10,466 nt of DNA. It comes from an uncultured Mycoplasmatota bacterium. Lineage in GTDB: Bacteria; Bacillota_I; Bacilli_A; RF39; UBA660. The stretch lies in assembly GCA_947645535.1 (NCBI GenBank), contig CANSDD010000057.1, positions 1 through 10,466 of the forward strand. The letters are read 5' to 3'. Made by a program: the position numbers and the translations under genes. Below the pieces are notes generated by a model. The model was not told where the DNA came from. It did not search any database and saw only the letters and a list, made by a program, of their open reading frames with translations. Positions 1 through 5,374 of the stretch are shown here, piece by piece. How positions within the stretch are numbered: position 1 is the first letter of the stretch; each line of letters starts with the position of its first letter.

Positions 1-93
1 AAAGAAAAATTTAGTCAATTATTAAATGAGGTATTTGATATAAGTAAAGATGAAAATTCATTAGAAATAGAAAGTGATTATACAGATATATAA
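1..93 (+). CDS. 3' end of an unidentified gene (partial)
   Basis: The last 30 codons of a gene that begins before the window, in frame 1, ending with TAA at 91-93. The visible tail is rich in Glu, Asp, Ser and Asn and ends in ESDYTDI. That acidic-hydrophobic ending resembles those of many other proteins in this window. The next gene starts 15 bases later, so the two are probably co-transcribed. Too little is visible to assign a function. The open frame, the close spacing and the Shine-Dalgarno just after the stop support it as a real gene. Confidence 0.7.
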   Translation, partial: KEKFSQLLNEVFDISKDENSLEIESDYTDI

Positions 94-108
94 TAGGGGT
101 GATTTAGT

Positions 109-1194
109 ATGAATGTTGATATTATTGAAAAAACTAAAAAGAATATTGATAAAGATATAAAAGTTAGTTCTTCTACAGATATTTTAAAATTAAAAGATGT
201 TCAAGAGATTAGAAATGCAATCCGAGAGCATCTTTTATTTATTGGGTTAGATAATAGAAATAATGTTAGAAATATTACTTTACTGGGGATTGGAAGTAAT
301 TGTGATGTAATAATAGATACGAAAGAAATTATACGAACAGCACTTTTTTCAGCAAGTAGTAAAGTTGTTTTAGTACATAATCATCCTTCGAATAATCTAG
401 AACCAAGCAAAGATGATTTACATCTAACAAATATAACAAATGAAATGTTAAAGGTATTCAATATAAAATTACAAGATCATATCATTGTTACTGAAAAAGA
501 CCATATTAGTATGGATAAGATACAGAAAATTGGAAAAGAAAAAAATATCAAATCTATAAACAATATGAAAAAAGGGTTATTACTTGAAGAAAATCAAAGA
601 CTAAAACAACGAATTTATGAATTACAGAATAAATCAAAATCCGAATTAAAAGTAATATCTGCTGAATATGTTGGAAATTATAATGATACTACTGTTTATA
701 ATGTAGAGATTGAAATAAAAGGTAATAGAGAGTATGTAACTGTAGAAAGAAGTTGGATAGACAGAGAAGGAAAACACAAATGGGAAGTATTTTCAAATTT
801 GGCATTAACAGATGAAGAAATAGATAATATCATTCAAATTGTTTCTAAAGATCCTCCTAAAATGTTGTTAGATGAACCATTAAAAATATATAGTCAAGAT
901 TTAGAAGATAGTGTAGAAGAAACAATTACGAATATATCTGATTTAGATAATGAAAATGCTTTTACAGTTGCTAGAGTAATGGAAAATGGAAAATGTGTGG
1001 AACTTCATTACAATAATGGAGAGGCATATCTTGAATATGGAATCAGAATAACAGATGATGTGTGGGAAAATGAAATAACCCGAGATGTTAGGTGGTTTAA
1101 CTTAAATTTAACAGATAATCAAGTCATAGAATATCTAAATAAAGAATTTGATAATTACTATTTGAGTGAAAAAGATAAAGAACTTGAATATTAG
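109..1194 (+). CDS. radC: RadC-like JAMM/MPN domain protein with long C-terminal extension
   Basis: A RadC-family JAB/MPN domain occupies about residues 25-135. The zinc-binding JAMM signature is intact: H90-x-H92, seven residues, S100, two residues, D103, within a VHNHPS block. It is followed by the family's typical DHIIVTEKDHISM-like strand around 123-135. The helix-hairpin-helix N-terminus of chromosomal RadC (UPF0758) is absent, as is usual for RadC proteins of mobile elements. After the JAMM domain come a short predicted coiled coil (about 155-178) and roughly 180 residues that I do not recognise, rich in beta-type segments, with one module at about 180-245 and another at about 283-355. 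The ATG is preceded by AGGGGTGA at 95-102, six bases away. The biochemical role of RadC is unsettled. A metallopeptidase or deubiquitinase-like fold is established, but function on mobile elements is not. It is followed 11 bases later by a DNA methyltransferase gene. The protein ends in ELEY. Confidence 0.85.
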   Translation: MNVDIIEKTKKNIDKDIKVSSSTDILKLKDVQEIRNAIREHLLFIGLDNRNNVRNITLLGIGSNCDVIIDTKEIIRTALFSASSKVVLVHNHPSNNLEPSKDDLHLTNITNEMLKVFNIKLQDHIIVTEKDHISMDKIQKIGKEKNIKSINNMKKGLLLEENQRLKQRIYELQNKSKSELKVISAEYVGNYNDTTVYNVEIEIKGNREYVTVERSWIDREGKHKWEVFSNLALTDEEIDNIIQIVSKDPPKMLLDEPLKIYSQDLEDSVEETITNISDLDNENAFTVARVMENGKCVELHYNNGEAYLEYGIRITDDVWENEITRDVRWFNLNLTDNQVIEYLNKEFDNYYLSEKDKELEY

Positions 1195-1205
1195 GAAGGT
1201 GCAAT

Positions 1206-2243
1206 ATGGATAACACGATACAAATGAATCTATTTGAATATTTTTTTGATGAAGAAAAATTTTCAATGCAAGAAGCAACAAATCTTGTCAAAAATATTAA
1301 GAATATGCAAGTAAATAACGAATCAATTAGGGCTCGTATTTATGAGGGAGTAGAAAAAGGTATCTTTACTAAAATTTCAAGAGGAGTTTATAAGGTAACA
1401 AGCCAAATAGAAGGAATAGAAAATACTTGTTTACTTATAAAAGGAGATGGTAGAGATTTAAGTATGATAAAAGATAAAAGCATTGATGGAATTATTACAG
1501 ACCACCCATACAATTTGCAAAAGGCTTTGACTGGAGGCAACAGAAAATTTGCTACATTTGAATTATTTAGATATGAAAGTAATGATTTTAGGGAAAAGCA
1601 GAGAGTATTGAAAGATGGTGCATTTCTTGTTGAATTTTTACCAGAGGAATCCGAAGTTAATTTTGATTACTTATATGAAATTAAGAAAATGGCACAAGAA
1701 AGTGGTTTCAAATATTTTGCTAAAGTTGCCTGGAAAAAAGGTAATTTCGTTTCTAATACTGGAAGAAAAAGTAAGAATGTTGAAGATGTTATGATATTTA
1801 GCAATGGTGAACCTAGAAGTCTAAAATTAGATGCAAAGAAAAATCTAGCAATAGCAAAAGAAAATAATTTAGATGTGAAGGGAAAATCATCTTATGAAGT
1901 TAGAGATATGCTGCAAGAAAATAATCTTGATGTTTACTATATGAAAGGTACAAATGGTATGTTACCAACTGTATTTGATTATCAACCTAAAAATACAAGA
2001 GATAAGGTTATGGAGGCAGAGAAACCAGTAAAATTGATAGAAGAAATAATTGAATATATTTCAAAACCTTATGAAACTTTATTGGATCAGTATGCAGGAA
2101 GTGGAAATTTTGTTGTGGCCTGTTACAATAAAAATAGAAATAGTATTGCGATTGAGAAGGATAATGAAATGTTTGAAAAGATGAAAGATAATATTGAAAA
2201 GAATTTAAAAGTCGAATTTGAGGAAATGGACTATGAATACTAA
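1206..2243 (+). CDS. orphan DNA methyltransferase (N6/N4 type, beta arrangement) with DHPY motif
   Basis: An S-adenosylmethionine-dependent DNA methyltransferase of the DNA_methylase (N6_N4_Mtase) fold, 345 aa. The order is catalytic motif first (D99-H-P-Y102), AdoMet-binding motif later (DQYAGSGN, 294-301), preceded by a KPVKLIEEII helix at 273-282. This is the beta-class arrangement. The catalytic tetrapeptide is normally DPPY, NPPY or SPPY, so His at the second position is unusual. Residues about 18-65 look like a small helix-turn-helix or winged-helix module (ARIYEGVEKGIF followed by SRGVYKV), perhaps for DNA recognition. No restriction endonuclease gene is beside it, so it looks like an orphan enzyme that protects the element's DNA or regulates it epigenetically. 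The start has AGGAAGGTG at 1193-1201, overlapping the stop of the RadC-like gene, so the two are coupled. It ends in DYEY. The methyltransferase assignment is sure; target base and site are not predictable. Confidence 0.88.
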   Translation: MDNTIQMNLFEYFFDEEKFSMQEATNLVKNIKNMQVNNESIRARIYEGVEKGIFTKISRGVYKVTSQIEGIENTCLLIKGDGRDLSMIKDKSIDGIITDHPYNLQKALTGGNRKFATFELFRYESNDFREKQRVLKDGAFLVEFLPEESEVNFDYLYEIKKMAQESGFKYFAKVAWKKGNFVSNTGRKSKNVEDVMIFSNGEPRSLKLDAKKNLAIAKENNLDVKGKSSYEVRDMLQENNLDVYYMKGTNGMLPTVFDYQPKNTRDKVMEAEKPVKLIEEIIEYISKPYETLLDQYAGSGNFVVACYNKNRNSIAIEKDNEMFEKMKDNIEKNLKVEFEEMDYEY

Positions 2244-2272
2244 TTGCTAAATAAAGTTCTTTATGGTATAAT
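2244..2272 (+). promoter_or_regulatory. sigma-A type extended -10 promoter of the erm gene
   Basis: TTGCTA (2244-2249), a 17-base spacer, and TATAAT (2267-2272) preceded by TGG at 2264-2266, giving an extended -10. The -35 box starts on the base after the stop codon of the methyltransferase gene. Transcription should start near 2279, leaving an untranslated leader of only about 30 bases before the erm ATG. There is no ATG and no room for a leader peptide in it. Expression is therefore predicted to be constitutive rather than macrolide-inducible. No terminator separates the upstream genes, so read-through could add to it. Confidence 0.85.
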
Positions 2273-2308
2273 TATCTCGACTAATAGTAATTTGTAAAGG
2301 AGGTATTT

Positions 2309-3223
2309 ATGGGAATAGAACATTCGCAAAATTATTTACATAGTAAACAACTTGTAGCGACTTTGTTATCAAAGAGTAATATTTGTAACGACGATATTAT
2401 AATTGAGATAGGTCCTGGAAAAGGAATTATTACCATTGAACTTGCAAAAAAAAGCAAGCAAGTTATAGCAATAGAGTTTGATGCGAAATTAGCGAAAACT
2501 TTATCTGAAAAGTATAAAGAATCTAAAAAAGTTCAAATAATAGAGATGGATTTTTTAAAATATAAAATATCAGTAAAAGAACCATATAAAGTATGTGCAA
2601 ATATTCCATTTAACATAACTGCTGATATTGTGAAAAAGGTATTTGAAGCCGATAATCCTCCTGAAGATATATATTTCATAATGCAGTATGAGGCTTTTCT
2701 CAGGTATTCTGGACAGCCCTTTTATAACGAAAGTTTGAGGTCTCTTTTATACAAACCTTGGTTTTCCGCTGAATTGATTTATGAGTTTAAACCATCAGAT
2801 TTTTATCCTGTGCCAAATGCACGAATATGTTTTGCTCACTTTCAAAGAAAAACATCTGCTGATGTTGAGGATGCGATAGACTATAGAAATTTTCTGTCAT
2901 ATATATTTTTAGCATCTGGAAATACTTTCAAAGATAAAACAAAAAAATTGTTTACTTATGAGCAACAAAAACGCATTTGCAAGTTTTTAAAAATTAAATT
3001 AGAGTCAACGCTTACTGAAATCTCATACGATGGATGGCTGTACCTATATGATGTTTTTCTTAAATTTGTTTCCAACGAAAAAAAAGCTATTATATTAAAT
3101 GCTGAACAAGACATGAAAAACAATCAAAACAAGATTCAAAAAAAACATCGAAATCGTAATCATGGTTATTGGAAATTTGAAGCTAAGCGCCAAAAAAAAT
3201 TAAAATTTGAAAATGGAAAATAA
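2309..3223 (+). CDS. erm: Erm-family 23S rRNA adenine-N6 methyltransferase (MLS-B resistance)
   Basis: A member of the KsgA/Erm fold. Erm enzymes methylate A2058 of 23S rRNA and block binding of macrolides, lincosamides and streptogramin B. Visible motifs: SQNYL at 6-10 (Erm SQNF position), AdoMet motif I EIGPGKG at 33-39, acidic E56 (AIEFD), D81 (EMDF), and catalytic N98-I-P-F101. The NIPF form, with QNY instead of the KsgA QNFL/NLPY pattern, plus its own promoter and mobile context, favours Erm over the housekeeping dimethylase. At 304 aa it is longer than the usual 240-260. Roughly the last 40 residues form a Lys/Arg/Asn-rich tail, recalling the basic extensions of actinobacterial Erm proteins and likely RNA-binding. 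AAAGGAGG at 2296-2303 sits five bases from the ATG. Unlike its neighbours it does not end in an acidic-hydrophobic tail, consistent with being cargo. The exact Erm class cannot be named by eye. Confidence 0.9.
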   Translation: MGIEHSQNYLHSKQLVATLLSKSNICNDDIIIEIGPGKGIITIELAKKSKQVIAIEFDAKLAKTLSEKYKESKKVQIIEMDFLKYKISVKEPYKVCANIPFNITADIVKKVFEADNPPEDIYFIMQYEAFLRYSGQPFYNESLRSLLYKPWFSAELIYEFKPSDFYPVPNARICFAHFQRKTSADVEDAIDYRNFLSYIFLASGNTFKDKTKKLFTYEQQKRICKFLKIKLESTLTEISYDGWLYLYDVFLKFVSNEKKAIILNAEQDMKNNQNKIQKKHRNRNHGYWKFEAKRQKKLKFENGK

Positions 3224-3299
3224 GAATTTTATCAGTAGCTATATTTCAAATTTCTATATTATTAGCAATAGTGTAAACAAAAAAGTTGACAGAAAAAAG

Positions 3300-3334
3300 T
3301 AATAAGTAAATCATAAATTACAATTTGCTTATTA
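3300..3334. repeat. inverted repeat in the spacer after erm
   Basis: TAATAAGTAAA (3300-3310) and TTTGCTTATTA (3324-3334) are inverted copies with one G-U type position and a 13-base loop. They lie in the 178-base non-coding stretch between erm and the next gene (3224-3401). On the + strand no T-tract follows. On the - strand a run ACTTTTTTCT would follow, so it could end a transcript coming from the right, or act as an operator near the TTGACA at 3286-3291. The rest of this spacer is plain AT-rich DNA, with no ORF and no other element I can support. Confidence 0.45.
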
Positions 3335-3401
3335 AATAAAAATGTAATAATAAGACTTATTTTTATAGAAATAATAAATGTAAAAAAGAGGGGAATAATT
3401 T

Positions 3402-3725
3402 TTGGAAGAAATACTATATTATCAAATAACACCAGAGAAATTTTTAGAAGCAGATGAGATTTTGGAGAAACTTCAAAAAATTAAGAGAGTAGAACACAGG
3501 AAAATATTATTTGGCAGATGGGAACAGACTGAAAGCTACAAAAGGATTTATGTTGATGCTAGCGAAAAGTATCACGAAATTGGATATATAGATTTAATAA
3601 GAATAAAATTTGTTGTTACAGCTCGATTTGAAGATGAAATTATTACAATAAAATTAATAGATAATGTAAGCAAAAAAATTAACACTATATTAGATGAATA
3701 TAGAAACTATAAATTTTATAAGTAA
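3402..3725 (+). CDS. hypothetical 107-aa protein, TTG start
   Basis: No family recognised. The product has no Met after the first codon, so the TTG at 3402, preceded by AGAGGGG (3387-3393) at eight bases, is the only plausible start. It is a small, soluble, mixed-charge protein. A helical N-terminal part (about 9-30) precedes strand-like segments around 42-52 and 62-95, ending in a Lys/Tyr-rich tail. There is no signal peptide or membrane segment. It stands alone between the erm spacer and a good terminator at 3754-3787, so it forms either a monocistronic unit or the second gene of the erm transcript. It lacks the acidic tail of the other element proteins. Confidence 0.65.
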   Translation: MEEILYYQITPEKFLEADEILEKLQKIKRVEHRKILFGRWEQTESYKRIYVDASEKYHEIGYIDLIRIKFVVTARFEDEIITIKLIDNVSKKINTILDEYRNYKFYK

Positions 3726-3753
3726 ATAGTTGGTTGAAAATCATAAGTTATAG

Positions 3754-3787
3754 AACAGATAGTTAGTGTTGCTAATTATCTGTTTTT
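3754..3787 (+). terminator. Rho-independent terminator, overlapping a promoter
   Basis: A 13-base-pair stem, AACAGATAGTTAG (3754-3766) with CTAATTATCTGTT (3772-3784), has one G-U pair and a five-base loop (3767-3771), followed by T residues to 3787. It ends the transcript carrying the 107-codon gene and possibly erm. The loop and 3' arm also carry the TTGCTA -35 box of the next transcription unit. Confidence 0.85.
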
Positions 3788-3797
3788 ATATTATAAT
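3769..3797 (+). promoter_or_regulatory. sigma-A type promoter for the unit starting at 3849
   Basis: TTGCTA (3769-3774), a 17-base spacer, TATAAT (3792-3797). The -35 box is within the loop and 3' arm of the preceding terminator. Transcription should begin near 3804, giving a leader of about 45 bases before the ATG at 3849. Box sequences and spacing are identical to the erm promoter at 2244-2272, and the two 33-base regions match at about 23 positions. Confidence 0.8.
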
Positions 3798-3848
3798 CAT
3801 TTCAAATAATGGAAATATATAGAAAAACAATAAAGAAGGTGAGAGAAT

Positions 3849-4712
3849 ATGAGTAATGTATTAGAAAGATATTACCAATTAGTTATAAAAGATAAAAAGT
3901 ATTTAGAAGAATATATTTTAAGTAAATCTACAGAAAATGCAATGTTAGATTCCATAAAAAGACAAATAGAAGAATTTTTTGTATGGAGAAAAGCTAATAG
4001 TTATGAGGAACTTGAAAAAATTGCACATAGTGAAGATGCAGTAGAACTATTGAGATTTAGTGATTATTATAGTGAGGAGATGTGTAATTTATTAGAGGAA
4101 CATTTAAATATTGATTTTCAAGAACTAGATGAAGATAAATTTGATGATTTATTATCAGATAATAATTTACAAAAAATAGCAGAAGATAATGACACACCTA
4201 AACAATTAAAGGACTGTATAATGTTAGAAATGGAAAGTCGAGCAATTTGTAATGAAATGTATGAATATATAATGCAAAATAAAGAAAAGAAAGAAGAACA
4301 ACCAAAGTTAGACTTTAGAGAAGTAAAAAAATGTGCTATTTTTGTGCATTATAGCATCAATGATTCCAAAAGGAGCGAAGAAAAGAAGAATAGACTAATA
4401 AAATTCTGCAAAGATGTATTAGAAACTGATAATTATGAGATATTTATAGAAATAGGATCTTTCTTAAAAGATAGAGAAATATTTGATGGTATGTTAAAAA
4501 GATTTGAAAGTGGAGAGTTTTCTCATTTAGTAGTTACAGATGTTGGTCAAATTTATAAATTAAGTTATGACATACAAAAAGCACAAGATTTAACAAATAA
4601 AATTCAAGCATTAAATGTTACAACAATATGTGTAGATGAAAAAATGTTTATAGAGGGCAAAGAGGGATTACTTAAAGAGATGGATGATTTAGAAGAAATA
4701 GATACTATATAA
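3849..4712 (+). CDS. protein with C-terminal degenerate serine-recombinase (resolvase-like) domain
   Basis: 287 aa. Residues about 160-265 read like the catalytic domain of the serine recombinases (resolvase N-terminal fold): a first strand AIFVHYSIND (163-172), a helix, an IGSFLKDRE turn (202-210), a helix with KRFESGEFSHLVV (217-229), then DVGQIYK (231-237) and a last strand VTTICVDE. By eye the nucleophilic Ser matches S169, but the Arg usually two residues before it is H167, and the two Arg of the usual sRxxR segment are Q234 and K237. It is therefore probably not an active recombinase. Such a fold may have been kept for dimerisation or regulation. The first 155 residues are helical, strongly acidic and unrecognised, with a Lys/Glu linker at 144-151. 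The DNA-binding helix-turn-helix or zinc ribbon that normally follows a resolvase domain is absent. The start has AAGGTGA at 3836-3842. The protein ends in EEIDTI. Confidence 0.7.
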   Translation: MSNVLERYYQLVIKDKKYLEEYILSKSTENAMLDSIKRQIEEFFVWRKANSYEELEKIAHSEDAVELLRFSDYYSEEMCNLLEEHLNIDFQELDEDKFDDLLSDNNLQKIAEDNDTPKQLKDCIMLEMESRAICNEMYEYIMQNKEKKEEQPKLDFREVKKCAIFVHYSINDSKRSEEKKNRLIKFCKDVLETDNYEIFIEIGSFLKDREIFDGMLKRFESGEFSHLVVTDVGQIYKLSYDIQKAQDLTNKIQALNVTTICVDEKMFIEGKEGLLKEMDDLEEIDTI

Positions 4713-4728
4713 GATTGGAGAATGAAAA

Positions 4729-4890
4729 ATGTACTTAACAAAGATAATTGATAGAGTTGGAAATATTGAAATGGTAGCACAATCAATAGATGAAATGTGC
4801 AATAAAATGGATAAAGAAGGATATTCATTAGTTACTTATCAATTTTATGCTAATAATGAAAAAATAATGTTGACTTTTAAAAAGGGTTAA
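4729..4890 (+). CDS. small 53-aa protein, DUF4177-like pattern
   Basis: A short gene of 53 codons: ATG at 4729, TAA at 4888-4890. GGAG at 4717-4720 lies eight bases before the start. An earlier ATG at 4722 is out of frame and hits a stop after nine codons. The product has a helix (IEMVAQSIDEMCNKM), then KEGYSLVTYQF, and a final strand ending in MLTFKKG. The arrangement 'helix, GYxLV, strand, FKK' resembles small DUF4177-type proteins common on Firmicute mobile elements, but that is only a pattern likeness. It follows the resolvase-like gene by 16 bases and is the last gene before the terminator at 4931. Confidence 0.7.
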   Translation: MYLTKIIDRVGNIEMVAQSIDEMCNKMDKEGYSLVTYQFYANNEKIMLTFKKG

Positions 4891-4892
4891 AG

Positions 4893-4913
4893 AAAAACTT
4901 TATATAAGTTTTT
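4893..4913 (+). repeat. short A/T hairpin after the 53-aa gene
   Basis: AAAAACTT (4893-4900) and AAGTTTTT (4906-4913) form an eight-base-pair stem with a five-base loop (TATAT), two bases after the stop of the preceding gene. Only one G-C pair is present, so alone it would be a weak terminator. It may act with the stronger hairpin just downstream as a tandem terminator, or protect the 3' end of the transcript. Confidence 0.45.
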
Positions 4914-4930
4914 ATATGATTAAATATGAT

Positions 4931-4964
4931 AGAAGCAAATCAAATGAGATTCGCTTCTTTTTTT
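4931..4964 (+). terminator. Rho-independent terminator just ahead of the accessory operon
   Basis: AGAAGCAAATC (4931-4941) and GATTCGCTTCT (4948-4958) pair with a single A-C mismatch, enclose a six-base loop and run into seven consecutive T (4958-4964). It closes the 3849-4890 unit. The Shine-Dalgarno of the next gene begins four bases after the T-tract, and no good promoter is visible between the hairpin and that gene. Expression of the downstream genes may thus depend on read-through or a non-canonical promoter. Confidence 0.82.
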
Positions 4965-4967
4965 ATT

Positions 4968-4975
4968 GGAGGTGA
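4968..4975 (+). promoter_or_regulatory. ribosome binding site that fixes the start at 4983
   Basis: GGAGGTGA is a perfect Shine-Dalgarno, seven bases from the ATG at 4983. An in-frame ATG at 4926 would translate through the terminator hairpin and lacks a ribosome binding site, so the later start is preferred. Confidence 0.85.
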
Positions 4976-4982
4976 AAATAAT

Positions 4983-5315
4983 ATGACAAGAAAAGAAATA
5001 GAAAAAATAAAAAATGAAATACCACGATTTGAGAATGGAAATCCTTGCAAATTAACAAAAGAGCAAGAACGATTACATAGAGAACTAGACTGTAGAGAGA
5101 TGATAAATAGTTGCTTATGTTATGGGCATAGTTTTATAGAATCACATTATAGCAATCCATATATCAAAGAATTAGGAATGGAAAGAGTGCTTGAACTTTA
5201 TAATGAACAAAAGGCAGATTTTGATAAAGCCAAAGTATTCCATAATGTGTATGAAGATGGTGAAGGCGTTTCTTATAATTCGATTCAATGGGAAGATGAA
5301 TTTGAAATAAATTAA
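4983..5315 (+). CDS. hypothetical 110-aa accessory protein
   Basis: No named family assigned. The N-terminal third is helical and charged (EKIKNEIPRF, then LTKEQERLHRELD). The middle has a Cys/Tyr/His-containing stretch LCYGHSFIESHYS (45-57), and a helix GMERVLELYNEQ (65-76) leads to a C-terminal strand region ending DGEGVSYNSIQWEDE. Small proteins of this look are frequent on clostridial mobile elements, by memory rather than by search. The YNSIQW hexapeptide (98-103) recurs almost unchanged (YSSIQW) in the ArdA encoded next. It lies 59 bases upstream of ardA and directly after a terminator, and ends in EFEIN. Confidence 0.78.
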   Translation: MTRKEIEKIKNEIPRFENGNPCKLTKEQERLHRELDCREMINSCLCYGHSFIESHYSNPYIKELGMERVLELYNEQKADFDKAKVFHNVYEDGEGVSYNSIQWEDEFEIN

Positions 5316-5374
5316 ATTTATACTTTAAATAAAATTTTAAGAAATGTGAAAGAATTTTTAAAGGAGGAATTATT

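Noticed and set aside
1206..2243. Part of a complete restriction-modification system.
   Set aside because: No endonuclease or specificity subunit gene lies beside it; the neighbours are a RadC-like protein and erm.
2309..3223. Housekeeping KsgA/RsmA 16S dimethyladenosine transferase.
   Set aside because: The NIPF motif, SQNYL start, strong private promoter, basic tail and accessory context fit Erm better; KsgA normally sits in a different chromosomal neighbourhood.
3286..3317. TTGACA (3286-3291) as -35 of a promoter for the 107-aa gene.
   Set aside because: No -10 box of acceptable quality at 16-18 bases; the nearest candidate (CATAAA at 3312) is 20 bases away. Kept only as a remark.
3849..4712. 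Active site-specific recombinase or resolvase.
   Set aside because: Catalytic Arg positions appear substituted, the domain is C-terminal, and no DNA-binding domain follows.
4926..4982. Upstream in-frame ATG that would lengthen the 110-aa gene by 19 codons.
   Set aside because: These codons would be the terminator hairpin, T-tract and Shine-Dalgarno; the ATG at 4983 has a perfect GGAGGTGA seven bases before it.
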